NCBI GenBank assembly: GCA_964525485.1
Contig: CAZGHH010000001.1
Span: 18,182 to 82,181 of the forward strand
Direction: 5' to 3'
Origin: DAONBD01 sp964525485
GTDB taxonomy: Bacteria > Patescibacteriota > Gracilibacteria > UBA1369 > LOWO2-01-FULL-3
DNA length: 64,000 nt
Every line of letters starts with the position of its first letter. Position 1 is the stretch's first letter. A program made the position numbers and the translations under genes. Below are positions 34,378 through 43,904 of this stretch, one piece after another. The notes below the pieces were generated by a model that did not search any database, was not told where the DNA came from, and saw only the letters and a program-made list of their open reading frames with translations.

Positions 34378-36774
34378 TTATTTATAGTTAAAATGTTTTT
34401 TTGTTGAGTGAAGAAATCCTTTTATACTTTCGATTTCTTCTGGTTCGTCCACCAAACTATACAGCATTTTGAAATAATTTAAATACTTCTTGCCGACATA
34501 CTCTGCAGATTTGGATTGAGTTTTTGTTAATAGTTTATTTATTTTAGCTGAAACGATCTGCTTTAATTCAGATTCTATCGTAGTACGCATTTTATAAGGC
34601 AGATTTTTAATATTCTTTTTTAAATTTTTTCTCATCGCATCATCCGCTACAAAAAATAATTCAATTAATTTTTCCACAGATTTTACATATCCCATTTTCG
34701 CAATAGCGATTGCTGAGAACATTTGAAGTTTTAGATCATCGGATTTAAGTAGGTTTAGACAAAATGAATGTTTTGATTTCAATTTCAATTCACCTATTGC
34801 AAAAACGCCGGCCTCTATCAGTTTTTTATTTTCTGATTCGAGCATGAGATTCAAATTCAAAACAAGAGCATCATAAAAATCATCATATTTCCAAAGTGAA
34901 ATAATGGCCGCCGCTCGTTCATAAGATTTCTTTGAATTCAAAAACGGCTGTATGTATGAAATAACACTTCTATCCTTGTACTGCCCAAGAGCCAAAATCA
35001 CATCCGCCTTTAATGAATTTTTTGCCTTACTTAGTATGTTTATCAAGAATCCAAAAGTCCCTATTGGATTTAATTTTGAAAGCAAATGTATTATTAATGA
35101 TTTCACTTCCTGATTCCTTTCAGATTTATAAAGTTTTTTCAAAGATTCAGCTATTTTGTATTCATAAAATATATTTTTATGCAAAAACTTTTTAATATCG
35201 TCATAACCCAATATCGCATCCAAAGCGGCCATCCTGAATTCAGGATTTTTCGACTCCAAAACATTTAATATATCATCAATAGCATCGTAATCTTGTAATT
35301 CTTTTAGAGCCGAGAGCACTTTTAGTCGTATAAAATCGGGCTCTTTTGAATTATTTAAAACTTTTAAAAGAACGGGAAGAGCGGATTTGTGTCCTTTTTG
35401 CGCGAGAATATCTATTGATTCAATCCTATCAATCCTGTCTTCGGAGGTTAGTAAATTTGAAGCCGCAACTTTTGTGTATTTGTCCTGAAGGGCATAAGTG
35501 ACTACAAAAAGACCGATTAAAACAAAAATCATCGTAAGATTGATCGCAAGAGTCAGGTCAGAATCTAGTTTAAAAACATTTTGTAATAATATTAAAATAC
35601 CGGTTCCAAGAATAGCTCCAAACGGCCTAGCCATGCCTTCCAAAAATTCCCTGGTATGCTCTCTGAAATGCTCTTTCACTGAATAGTAAGCGGAATGATA
35701 AGCATTAATATGAATAATTTGACCTATTGTTTTATTAGCCTGGGCAAGTACAGCGGTATTGAAATTAAACCTGACAGTCAAACCAAATATGCTAAGAAGC
35801 ATCAGGATAGGGTGAACCAACATGCTGCCTATAATACCAAGAGACGAGATCAGTCTTCCTCCGACAAAGAACTGAACAAACAAAGCCGCAACATTAAACA
35901 AAATAAACAATGCTCCCAAATCATGCACCAAAGCGTGCTCAAAGCCACTTCCGGAATTGAGAACGGCAGTCGAAATATTTTTTACAACAGCCTTTGTGTA
36001 TTGGAATTCTATTAAATTCGAAAAGATCCATTGAAAAATCACAACAAAGAAAAGCCCTTTAATAAAAGATACCTGTCTTATTTGGTGAGATATATCCTTG
36101 AATTTTTCTAAGATCGAAATATGTTCATGCTCAGTTGTTTTTTTACCAATAAAAATTTTAGGGACAGATTTTAAAGAAAACCTATAATAAAAAATACAGG
36201 GAAGAATTAACAAAAGAGCCAGAATCCAAATATAAACAAACTTCACAGGATCTATAGAAGCGGAAAACCCAACAACAAGAAGACCTGCAATGATGCCTCC
36301 TATAGTTTCGGCTGATTCTATAAAAGAAAAAGTCCTTTCACTTTCAAGTGGCGTAAATAAGTTTTCCACGAACCCGTTTAATATGATTTTAAACTGCACC
36401 AGGAAGATCGAAATTGCCCCCAAAAGTAATCCAAAAAAAACAACATCGTTTTTACCACTAAAAAAAGCGGAAAAAAGCAATATCCAACAAGACAACATAA
36501 TACTCCAAAACATTATTTTCTCCTTAGAAAATCTATCTATAAAAGTCATGTAAAACAAAGATCCCAAGACGGTAAAAACTCCATTCACGATAAATAAAAT
36601 AGGTAAATTCACTATTCCGTATCTGCCAACAAACATGCCTACGATCATAGTCCACCCGACCACAAACCCCATTCTATAGAAGAAATTAATTCCCCAAGAA
36701 AGAGCCACTCTCGAGAATTCCATTCTATTGATATTGAAAAGCTTTTCGAGTAAAGATACAGGTTTGATATTCAT
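34378..36774 (-). CDS. NTT/MFS-type transporter fused to HEAT repeats
   Basis: A 798-residue membrane protein. The first 425 residues hold about 11-12 TM helices; short motifs such as FIESAETIGGIIAG and FLEGMARPFGAILGTG resemble nucleotide transporters (ATP/ADP translocase, NTT) and MFS proteins. From about 440 to the end the chain is made of HEAT-type helical repeats, e.g. RIESIDILAQKGHKSALPVL and FRMAALDAILGYDDI. HEAT repeats are protein-binding and here face the cytoplasm. First gene of the operon with STAS, PP2C and queA. Whether it carries nucleotides or only senses them is unknown. Confidence 0.7.
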   Translation of the reverse strand: MNIKPVSLLEKLFNINRMEFSRVALSWGINFFYRMGFVVGWTMIVGMFVGRYGIVNLPILFIVNGVFTVLGSLFYMTFIDRFSKEKIMFWSIMLSCWILLFSAFFSGKNDVVFFGLLLGAISIFLVQFKIILNGFVENLFTPLESERTFSFIESAETIGGIIAGLLVVGFSASIDPVKFVYIWILALLLILPCIFYYRFSLKSVPKIFIGKKTTEHEHISILEKFKDISHQIRQVSFIKGLFFVVIFQWIFSNLIEFQYTKAVVKNISTAVLNSGSGFEHALVHDLGALFILFNVAALFVQFFVGGRLISSLGIIGSMLVHPILMLLSIFGLTVRFNFNTAVLAQANKTIGQIIHINAYHSAYYSVKEHFREHTREFLEGMARPFGAILGTGILILLQNVFKLDSDLTLAINLTMIFVLIGLFVVTYALQDKYTKVAASNLLTSEDRIDRIESIDILAQKGHKSALPVLLKVLNNSKEPDFIRLKVLSALKELQDYDAIDDILNVLESKNPEFRMAALDAILGYDDIKKFLHKNIFYEYKIAESLKKLYKSERNQEVKSLIIHLLSKLNPIGTFGFLINILSKAKNSLKADVILALGQYKDRSVISYIQPFLNSKKSYERAAAIISLWKYDDFYDALVLNLNLMLESENKKLIEAGVFAIGELKLKSKHSFCLNLLKSDDLKLQMFSAIAIAKMGYVKSVEKLIELFFVADDAMRKNLKKNIKNLPYKMRTTIESELKQIVSAKINKLLTKTQSKSAEYVGKKYLNYFKMLYSLVDEPEEIESIKGFLHSTKKHFNYK

Positions 36775-36801
36775 TTATATTTGTTTTTATCTTAATGAAA
36801 T

Positions 36802-36830
36802 ATTATACAATAAAATCAAGTATAAAGCAA
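36802..36830 (-). promoter_or_regulatory. promoter of the transporter-STAS-PP2C-queA operon
   Basis: Minus strand TTGCTT (36830-36825), 17-bp spacer, TATAAT (36807-36802); leader of about 20 bases. Confidence 0.7.
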
Positions 36831-36863
36831 TCACTAAGGAGATGTTTTTTGCATTATTTTAGG

Positions 36864-36869
36864 TAGAAT
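36864..36869 (+). promoter_or_regulatory. -10 element of murJ
   Basis: TAGAAT, 8 bases before the ATG at 36878; no good -35 at 17 bp. Implies a nearly leaderless message. Confidence 0.5.
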
Positions 36870-36877
36870 ATCCCGCG

Positions 36878-38434
36878 ATGTTAAAAAAGTTTTTCAAACC
36901 TATTAGTACCGGAGGTGCAAGTGCTTTAATTGCGTTTACATCGCTATTAAGTTACGTCGCCGGACTTATAAGAGACAGAACCATCGCAGTACATTTTGGG
37001 ACGACTACGGCGACAGATACATATAACGCTTCGTTTTTAATTCCCGATTCTCTTTTTAATTTATTCATAGCCGGAGCTTTGACGGCATCTTTCATGCCTA
37101 TATTTGCGTCTTACGTGAATAAGGACAAAGAAGAAGCAAAAGTTTTGGCAAACACAGTGCTCACAGGAGCATCAATTTTAACAGCGATATTAATAATCTT
37201 GGCATTCATATTCACCAAACAAATCATACCGGTCTTATTTCCGGAAGTGAGTATAGAAGGGCAACAAGATATAATAAAAATGACCAGATTAATGCTTCCG
37301 TCGGCGTTTTTATTTTCAATCAGCAACGCTCTAGGGAATATACTAATGACCTACAGGCACTTCATGTCTTTTTCTTTGTCACCGGTTTTATACAATCTCG
37401 GAATTATCACAGGAATACTTTTTTTCAATGAAGAATACGGAATTTACAGCGCGGCGATAGGGGTTTTAATTGGAGGAGTTTTGCACGCAAGTGTTAGAAT
37501 TATAGACACTTTATATACGGAGTATAAATACAGACCTCAGTTAAAATTAAAACATCCGGGCTTCAAAAAAACAGTGAAATTAATGATCCCTAAAGCTATC
37601 AGTTTAATTGCATGGCAAATTAATCTGTATATATTCGCTACAGTCGGAATGAAATTAGCCGAAGGTGGTTATGCCGCGTTTAATTTCGCGAGGAATATAC
37701 AAGGATTTGCAGTTACATTGTTCGGAGTTGCGTTAGCCACAGCTGTATTTCCGAGCTTGAATGCGGCATATAGTAATGGGGACAAGCAGAGATACACGTT
37801 AGACACACAAGTGACAACTCAAAGAATATTATTTTTTACAATTCCGGTTGCGGTCGGGATGACGCTAATGGCAAAACCATTTACAGAATTGGTACTCGGA
37901 GGAGGAATGTTTGATGCAAATTCAGTCGCCATCACATCGATATTGCTAATATTTTTCGCGGTTTCAATACCATTTGAAAGCTTGACCCAATTATATACAA
38001 GATCTTTTTACGCCACTCAAAATACATTAACGCCAACATTGATAAACATTTTCGCCTTTTTGATCATGGGACTGACCACTATTTATATTGCACCAAAATA
38101 TGGAATAAATTGGTTTTCTATAGGATACAGCATTGGGTATCTATTTTATTGTATAATGTTGATTTCCGCATTAAACAAGAGACTGTCGGGTTTCAAATGG
38201 AAAGATTTTTCTAAAAGTCTTTTAAAGATAATTACAGCATCCATTATTATGGGAGCTTTTATATTCTTCACACGTGATTTTTATATTCAATTACAGATCC
38301 CGGCAAAAATATACACTTGTTTGGAAATCGTTATCGCCGCAGGTATATATTTCATAATTACTGGATTCTTTAAATCTTCGGAAATCTCCAGCGTTAAAGT
38401 TATTTTCAAAAGAATATGGCCAAAAAGAGTTTAA
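36878..38434 (+). CDS. murJ: lipid II flippase MurJ (MviN)
   Basis: MurJ moves lipid-linked peptidoglycan precursors across the membrane. The 518-residue protein has the MOP-superfamily layout of about 14 TM helices; SYVAGLIRDRTIAVHFG, TDTYNASFLIPDSLFNLF, GALTASFMPIF near the N-terminus and RSFYATQNTLTPTLINI in the second half are family signatures. The 3' end overlaps the next gene, a secreted C39-like peptidase, by 19 bases, so the two are coupled. Confidence 0.93.
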   Translation: MLKKFFKPISTGGASALIAFTSLLSYVAGLIRDRTIAVHFGTTTATDTYNASFLIPDSLFNLFIAGALTASFMPIFASYVNKDKEEAKVLANTVLTGASILTAILIILAFIFTKQIIPVLFPEVSIEGQQDIIKMTRLMLPSAFLFSISNALGNILMTYRHFMSFSLSPVLYNLGIITGILFFNEEYGIYSAAIGVLIGGVLHASVRIIDTLYTEYKYRPQLKLKHPGFKKTVKLMIPKAISLIAWQINLYIFATVGMKLAEGGYAAFNFARNIQGFAVTLFGVALATAVFPSLNAAYSNGDKQRYTLDTQVTTQRILFFTIPVAVGMTLMAKPFTELVLGGGMFDANSVAITSILLIFFAVSIPFESLTQLYTRSFYATQNTLTPTLINIFAFLIMGLTTIYIAPKYGINWFSIGYSIGYLFYCIMLISALNKRLSGFKWKDFSKSLLKIITASIIMGAFIFFTRDFYIQLQIPAKIYTCLEIVIAAGIYFIITGFFKSSEISSVKVIFKRIWPKRV

Positions 38435-39234
38435 AATTTTGCGCAAAAATAGCGGTCATTGCTTTTATAATCATCTTTTTAATATTCAGAGGAAAATCTC
38501 TGATTTTTAAAACGGCGAATAGATTTGAGATCTATACTCAAAATCATAGAAACGAAGTTGTATTAAAAGAGATAGCAAAAGATGAAGCCAATAAATCCCC
38601 GCAAACACACCTTCCGGCACCCACTCAGACCCCGCCAACCATTAACAAATCGACAAGTCCAATTTCAAGTCAAACTCCAAAACAAAGTTCCAAGTTATTA
38701 AAAGTTCAATTCATATGCCAGGCTCCGCTACAAACAACCAAAAACTGGAAATATCACGAAGAAAGTTGTGAAGAAGCTGCTGTATTGCAAAACTATTTAT
38801 ATGAGACAAAAAATTCAATAGAAAAACAAGAAGCGCACGAAGAAATACTGAGAATGATAGAGTGGCAAAGACAAAACTTCGGAACACACAAAGATTTATA
38901 TGCAGATGATTTGAAACAATTCATCATCGGGTATTACGGCATAAAAGAGTCCGATATAAAAATCGTATACGATGCAGGTATTGAAGATATTAAAAAAATA
39001 ATCGATACAGGACATCCGGTTATAGTTCCGATAATGGGAGATATATTAAAAAATCCAAATTATCCATATCCCGGATACCATATGTTGATAGTGACGGGCT
39101 ACACAGAAGAGATGATCATCACAAACGACAACGGAACTAGAAAAGGGGAGTCATATAGTTATCCGCAAGCACGATTCCTAGAAGCAATGCAAGCAGCAGG
39201 AGGAGACATCGTAAGCATACAGTTACAAAACTAA
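38416..39234 (+). CDS. C39-like papain-fold peptidase, membrane-anchored
   Basis: A 272-residue protein with an N-terminal TM helix (VIAFIIIFLIFRG), a Pro/Thr/Ser-rich linker (about 60-95), and a papain-like domain. The catalytic residues can be placed: Cys in HEESCEEAAVL, His in GYHMLIVTGY and Asn/Asp in NDNGTRKGESY. It should face the outside. Family members cleave peptides or wall-linked proteins; the specific substrate is unknown. Overlap with murJ suggests a role at the envelope. It converges with the CAP-domain gene, stops overlapping by 4 bases. Confidence 0.8.
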   Translation: MAKKSLKFCAKIAVIAFIIIFLIFRGKSLIFKTANRFEIYTQNHRNEVVLKEIAKDEANKSPQTHLPAPTQTPPTINKSTSPISSQTPKQSSKLLKVQFICQAPLQTTKNWKYHEESCEEAAVLQNYLYETKNSIEKQEAHEEILRMIEWQRQNFGTHKDLYADDLKQFIIGYYGIKESDIKIVYDAGIEDIKKIIDTGHPVIVPIMGDILKNPNYPYPGYHMLIVTGYTEEMIITNDNGTRKGESYSYPQARFLEAMQAAGGDIVSIQLQN

Positions 39235-39983
39235 AACCAAAACCACCATTTTTTGATTTTCACCGCAAAACTATTTGAAAGCACAGCATCAGAGGGATTG
39301 GCTGACAACAAAACATAAAATTCAATTTCAAACCTACCAGTTTCTGTAAAATTTATATCAAAATCAAATCCATGATTTACTGTTTTTACAGTATTTCGAA
39401 AAACCGTTTCTCCAGTAAATTCATTAGTCACTTTGTAGTAAATACCAAAAACTTTTTCTATACAAACACCTCTGATTTTAAGACCTTTTTTTAATAGAAT
39501 TCTCTTTGGCACTTTTTTTGTGAATCTTAAATATCTGCGAGCAAAATTTTGAGTGAAGTAATAAACACCTTCTTTCGATTTAACAATGCCAACGCCAACA
39601 CAATTGAAATTTTTATTTAAAATATTAGCACGATGTCCGGGACTTCTCATTAGTCCTATTTCGGCTTCTTCAACAGGGTTGTCATAACCTCCGATTTTAG
39701 CTAGATTTTCCCCTGAAATAGTGTCTGTAACACGAGCAAGCTTTAGCCTGTCAGCAGGATCGTCACCTTTCAAATTAACATGTTCAAAATAATCTTTTTC
39801 GGCCATATCCCTGCTATGATTTCTAGCAACCCTTCGCAGATCATACTGCATCGAAAGAGTGGATAAATTAAAATCCTTTCGATCTTTATTTAAAAGTCGC
39901 AACATTTGCCATTCCATTCTTACCCTTGAATGAGGTATGAAAATTACAAGAAAAAAATATTTAATATACTGCCAAAAATTCAT
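39231..39983 (-). CDS. CAP-domain (SCP/YkwD-like) protein
   Basis: A 250-residue protein with a hydrophobic N-terminus (YIKYFFLVIFIP) and a CAP domain in residues about 27-150: EWQMLRLLNKDRKDFNLSTL, NHSRDMAEKDYFEHVNLKG, ISGENLAKIGG and MRSPGHRANILNKNFNCVGVGIV. Bacterial CAP proteins are secreted or surface-associated with unclear activity. The C-terminal 100 residues look like a beta domain I cannot name. It is the last gene of the rpsB-tsf-ribBA-ribD operon, its start touching the ribD stop. Confidence 0.85.
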   Translation of the reverse strand: MNFWQYIKYFFLVIFIPHSRVRMEWQMLRLLNKDRKDFNLSTLSMQYDLRRVARNHSRDMAEKDYFEHVNLKGDDPADRLKLARVTDTISGENLAKIGGYDNPVEEAEIGLMRSPGHRANILNKNFNCVGVGIVKSKEGVYYFTQNFARRYLRFTKKVPKRILLKKGLKIRGVCIEKVFGIYYKVTNEFTGETVFRNTVKTVNHGFDFDINFTETGRFEIEFYVLLSANPSDAVLSNSFAVKIKKWWFWF

Positions 39984-41086
39984 TAATACTCATTTATATT
40001 TCCGAATAGGAGTATATCACCATTTAATTTTTTGACATTAAGTTTTTTAATTTTCAGATCATTTTGGACAGAATTGACTCCGGTACCTTCTACAACACTA
40101 ATTGAATTCCTTCCTCCCAAAATTTCCGGAGCAATATAGAAATAGACATTATCGACAAGTTTCACATCTACAAAAGAGCCGTTTACTTCACCGCCACCTT
40201 CTACGAAAACAGACATAATCCCAAACTCACTGTGCAAATATTTCAGAAGCTTTTTTATATCAATTTTTTCTTTACCAAAACTTTTGATTTTAATTCCAGC
40301 ATTAGTAAATTTTTTGATATCGACAGGCTTCGCAACATCAGTATGTGCAACCAAAACATTCTCGTCACGAAAAACTTTTGAAGACGGATCGACTCTTAAT
40401 TTGCCATCCAGAATCACACGAAACAATTTACCTTTACCGCCGGCACCACTCATTAGTTTTGGATTATCAACGATTACGGTGTTTGCTCCAACAACAATTG
40501 CGTCATGCGTGAAACGTAAATTATAACCATGTTTTCTGGAAACTTCATTTGTGATCCACTCCGGCACACCTTTCCCGGCTGAAATCCTGCCATCCAAAGT
40601 AATTCCGGCTTTCAATGTCACATAAGGAATACCAGTCAAAGCGGTTTTCAAAAATGGTTGATTGATTTCTCTCGCTTCATTTTCGAGCACTCCGATATCG
40701 ACTGCAACACGGTGATTTTTTAAATACTCAATTCCTTTCCCGTTAACCTTTCTAGACGGATCAGAATGAGCTATCACTACTCTTTTAAAACCGCGTCTAA
40801 CAATTTCTTCACAGCACGGCCCAGTTTTTCCGAAATGACAACAGGGCTCCAAATTTACGTACAAAGTTGATCGTTTAAAATCGCTATCTCCATAGCCATT
40901 TTTTATGGCGTCATTAATTGCGACTATCTCGGCGTGCGGTCCACCAAAAGTCTTGTGATACCCATTGCCAATAACTATATCATCAAGAACTATGACGCAT
41001 CCAACCAGAGGGTTTGGACTAGTTTTCCCAATCCCTTTTCGCGCGAGATTTATAGCTTTTTTCATGTATAAAACATCTTTTTCCAC
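39983..41086 (-). CDS. ribD: bifunctional riboflavin deaminase/reductase
   Basis: RibD deaminates and then reduces the pyrimidine intermediate of riboflavin synthesis. Residues 1-145 are the deaminase, with the zinc site GPHAEIVAI and NLEPCCHFGKTGPCCEEI; residues about 150-367 are the NADPH-dependent reductase (YVTLKAGITLDGRISAG, DAIVVGANTVIVDNP, VEGGGEVNGSF). Full family length of 367 residues. It follows ribBA by 18 bases. ribE and ribH are not in the window. Confidence 0.95.
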   Translation of the reverse strand: MEKDVLYMKKAINLARKGIGKTSPNPLVGCVIVLDDIVIGNGYHKTFGGPHAEIVAINDAIKNGYGDSDFKRSTLYVNLEPCCHFGKTGPCCEEIVRRGFKRVVIAHSDPSRKVNGKGIEYLKNHRVAVDIGVLENEAREINQPFLKTALTGIPYVTLKAGITLDGRISAGKGVPEWITNEVSRKHGYNLRFTHDAIVVGANTVIVDNPKLMSGAGGKGKLFRVILDGKLRVDPSSKVFRDENVLVAHTDVAKPVDIKKFTNAGIKIKSFGKEKIDIKKLLKYLHSEFGIMSVFVEGGGEVNGSFVDVKLVDNVYFYIAPEILGGRNSISVVEGTGVNSVQNDLKIKKLNVKKLNGDILLFGNINEY

Positions 41087-41104
41087 GACATGAACGATTA
41101 ATAA

Positions 41105-42322
41105 TTACAGTCCTTTTAAGACATGACCCATTTTCGTTTTTTTTGTCTTCAAATATTTTATATTTTTTTTATTCGGAGCGATTTCAATCGGGATTCTTTT
41201 AACAACCTGCAAACCATAGCCCGAAATCCCAATTATTTTTCTAGGATTGTTCGTCATTAATAATATATCAGTGAGGCCAAGATCAGCCAGGATTTGAGCT
41301 CCGATACCATAATCTCTTAAATCGTCTTTGAATCCGAGTTTGTGATTTGCTGTCACCGTATCGTAACCGGCATCTTGTAGATTGTAGGCTTTTAATTTAT
41401 TAATAAGTCCGATTCCACGTCCTTCCTGCCTCATATAAAGCAAAACCCCGGCGCCTTTTTTGACGATAGCTGACATCGCGGAATGCAACTGCGGACCACA
41501 ATCACATCTTTGAGAGCCGAACAAGTCACCAGTCATACACTCGCTATGAACTCTTACCAAAACATTTTTTTTGCCGCGAACTTTTCCATAAACAAGAGCT
41601 ATATGCTCTTTTTCATCAATTTTACTCCTATAAACATTCATATTAAATTCACCATATTCAGTAGGGAGTTTTGCCGAAGCTACGTTCTCAACAAGCATTT
41701 CTTTTTTTCTTCGATATTCAATTAATTCTTCAATCGTAACAATCGCTAATCCGTGTTTTTTCGCAAAAACAAAAAGATCATCACGCCTAGCCATTTCACC
41801 ATCGTTCTTAACGATTTCGCAAATCACAGCGACTTCTTTTAATCCAGCCATTTTCATAAAATCAACAGCGGCTTCGGTATGCCCTGTTCTCACCAAAACT
41901 CCGCCGTCTCGCGCAATAAGAGGGAAAATATGCCCTGGTTTGTAAAAATCTTTAGCTTTGGATTTCGGATCTACAATAGCGGAAACTGTTTTAGCTCTAT
42001 CCGAGGCTGAAATCCCTGTAGTAGTTCCTTTTTTATAATCAACAGAGATAGTAAAATTACATCCATTTACAGCTCGTTCACCCTCGACATCCGCTCCCGC
42101 CATCGGGCAAAAATCCAGTCTAGTTGCAATATCTTCGGAAACCGGGACACAAATAAGACCACGTCCTTCCTTCATCATGAAATTGACAGCATCCTTGGTA
42201 ACCATTTCACCGGCCAAGATCAAATCACCTTCGTTTTCACGATCTTCGTCGTCAAGAACGACTATCATCTTACCCTTCTTGAGGTCAGATACAGCCTTTT
42301 CGATAGAATCAAATTTGTGCAT
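41105..42322 (-). CDS. ribBA: DHBP synthase / GTP cyclohydrolase II
   Basis: RibBA makes both riboflavin precursors: 3,4-dihydroxy-2-butanone 4-phosphate from ribulose 5-phosphate (N-terminal half, VVLDDEDRENEGDLILAGE, GHTEAAVDF) and the GTP-derived pyrimidine (C-terminal half, VRVHSECMTGDLFGSQRCDCGPQ with zinc cysteines, and LYMRQEGRGIGLINKLKAY). I start at ATG 42322 (405 residues); an in-frame TTG at 42355 would abut the tsf stop. I saw no FMN riboswitch in the 33 bases before it. Confidence 0.95.
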   Translation of the reverse strand: MHKFDSIEKAVSDLKKGKMIVVLDDEDRENEGDLILAGEMVTKDAVNFMMKEGRGLICVPVSEDIATRLDFCPMAGADVEGERAVNGCNFTISVDYKKGTTTGISASDRAKTVSAIVDPKSKAKDFYKPGHIFPLIARDGGVLVRTGHTEAAVDFMKMAGLKEVAVICEIVKNDGEMARRDDLFVFAKKHGLAIVTIEELIEYRRKKEMLVENVASAKLPTEYGEFNMNVYRSKIDEKEHIALVYGKVRGKKNVLVRVHSECMTGDLFGSQRCDCGPQLHSAMSAIVKKGAGVLLYMRQEGRGIGLINKLKAYNLQDAGYDTVTANHKLGFKDDLRDYGIGAQILADLGLTDILLMTNNPRKIIGISGYGLQVVKRIPIEIAPNKKNIKYLKTKKTKMGHVLKGL

Positions 42323-42355
42323 ATGGGATTTTAAAGTCTCCACGCTTCGGAACAA

Positions 42356-43123
42356 CTATACTGCTATTCTAACAAAAGTCTTAATAGTAGCACCAGCGAG
42401 AACCTGCTCGATAGTTTGTTCAGGATTTTTCACGAATTGTTGTTTCAAAAGAGCATTTTCTTCTCTAAATTTCTTCTCTTTACCCATCATTATTTTTTCG
42501 ACAATTTCTGCAGGTTTTCCTTCTTTAGCTAGCTGTTCTCTCCAAATTTCTTTTTCTTTATCAACAGCTTCCTGAGGGACTTCGTCAGGAGAAACGCAAG
42601 TCGGATTTGTAGCAGCTGCGTGCATGGCAACATCTCTCGCTATTTCAGTATTTCCACCTTCAAGGGCAATAATAACTCCAATTTTTTTATTTGTATGGAT
42701 ATAAGTTCCAATATTACCTCCTTCGACCAAGGCCATTTTGCCAATTTTAATGTTTTCTCCAGCCTTCAATACCAATTCTTTCACTTCAGGAACTTCAGTA
42801 TCTTCGGGTTTTAAACTTCCGTCCAATAATTTTTGAGCCAAAAGATCAACAACAGAATTAAAATCTTCGCCTCTCGCAACGAAATCGGTTTCGCAAAGAA
42901 GTGAAGCCATAGCAACTTTGTTGCCTTCAGCTTTCATAGAAACAACACCTTGATGAGTTTCCCTGGCAGCTCTATCTACAGCTTTAGCCTCACCTTTTTT
43001 TCTTAAAACATCGATAGCTTTATCCATATCTCCATTAGCTTCCTCAAGGGCAGATTTACATGCAGACATAGAAACACCGGTCATCTCTCTCAATTCTTTA
43101 ATTTGCTCAATATTTACTGTCAT
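42356..43123 (-). CDS. tsf: elongation factor Ts
   Basis: EF-Ts exchanges GDP for GTP on EF-Tu. The 255-residue protein has the N-terminal UBA-like domain (IKELREMTGVSMSACKSALEEANGD, AIDVLRKKG), LCETDFVARGEDF and the coiled-coil core, and ends with EQTIEQVLAGATIKTFVRI. It follows rpsB by 22 bases in the classic rpsB-tsf order. Confidence 0.96.
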   Translation of the reverse strand: MTVNIEQIKELREMTGVSMSACKSALEEANGDMDKAIDVLRKKGEAKAVDRAARETHQGVVSMKAEGNKVAMASLLCETDFVARGEDFNSVVDLLAQKLLDGSLKPEDTEVPEVKELVLKAGENIKIGKMALVEGGNIGTYIHTNKKIGVIIALEGGNTEIARDVAMHAAATNPTCVSPDEVPQEAVDKEKEIWREQLAKEGKPAEIVEKIMMGKEKKFREENALLKQQFVKNPEQTIEQVLAGATIKTFVRIAV

Positions 43124-43145
43124 AAAAAATTTTAAGTTATTGAAT

Positions 43146-43826
43146 TTATTTTCTAGCAGATTGAACTGCTTCGAGAACCTTCCCGATAAGGAATTTTAAT
43201 GACTTAACGGCATCGTCATTCCCGGGAATAGGGTAATCAACCTGTGTAGGATTCGCATTGCTATCACAAATACCAATTACGGGAACTTTCATCACTTTTG
43301 CTTCTTTCACAACTATTTCATCTTTTACAACATCGGCAACAAATACAACATCAGGTTTTTTTGTAAGGTTTTGAACACCACCAAGAGAAGTTTCTAATTT
43401 TTCGATAGTTTTCTTTAATTGAGAAGCTTCTTTTTTAGTATATTTCTCAAATTCACCATTGGCTTCTTGTTCTTTTAATGACTTTAAATAATCAATTCTT
43501 GTCTTAACAGTAGGGAAGTTAGTCAAAAACCCCGGAATCCATCTGGAAACAACGAAAGGCATCCCGCAAGCTTTTGCAGATTCTTCGATCAAAGCGATAG
43601 CCTGAGGTTTTGTGCTCACAAAAAGAACAGTTTTTCCTTCGGCGACATTTTTACTCAAAAAAGCACAAGCCTCTTCAAGCATTTTGACCGTCATCTCTAG
43701 ATTGAATACGTGAACACCGTTTCTTTCACCGTAGAGATATTTTTTCATTCTTGGATCCCATTTCTGGGTTCTGTGTCCGTAGTGAACCGTGTTGTTCACC
43801 ATGTCATCATAGATTGTTTTAACCAT
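43146..43826 (-). CDS. rpsB: 30S ribosomal protein S2
   Basis: S2 of the small ribosomal subunit, 226 residues. HYGHRTQKWDPRMKKYLYG, FVSTKPQAIALIEESAKACG, VSRWIPGFLTNFPTVKTRI, DVVFVADVVKDE and PVIGICDSNANPTQVDYPIPGNDDA are all diagnostic. First gene of a five-gene operon with tsf, ribBA, ribD and a CAP-domain gene. Confidence 0.97.
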   Translation of the reverse strand: MVKTIYDDMVNNTVHYGHRTQKWDPRMKKYLYGERNGVHVFNLEMTVKMLEEACAFLSKNVAEGKTVLFVSTKPQAIALIEESAKACGMPFVVSRWIPGFLTNFPTVKTRIDYLKSLKEQEANGEFEKYTKKEASQLKKTIEKLETSLGGVQNLTKKPDVVFVADVVKDEIVVKEAKVMKVPVIGICDSNANPTQVDYPIPGNDDAVKSLKFLIGKVLEAVQSARK

Positions 43827-43869
43827 ATTTTTTATTTAGTTTTCCTTGAAATTAAAAGTTGGCTAACGT

Positions 43870-43898
43870 AATCTATTGTAAAAGTGCTTAAAGATCAA
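43870..43898 (-). promoter_or_regulatory. rpsB operon promoter
   Basis: Minus strand TTGATC (43898-43893), 17-bp spacer, TAGATT (43875-43870); leader of about 36 bases. It covers an in-frame GTG (43884) of the divergent gene, which favours the ATG at 43905 for that gene. Confidence 0.6.
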
Positions 43899-43904
43899 GT
43901 AAAA

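Noticed and set aside
42322..42360. FMN riboswitch before ribBA
   Set aside because: Only 33 bases separate tsf and ribBA, far too short for an RFN element.
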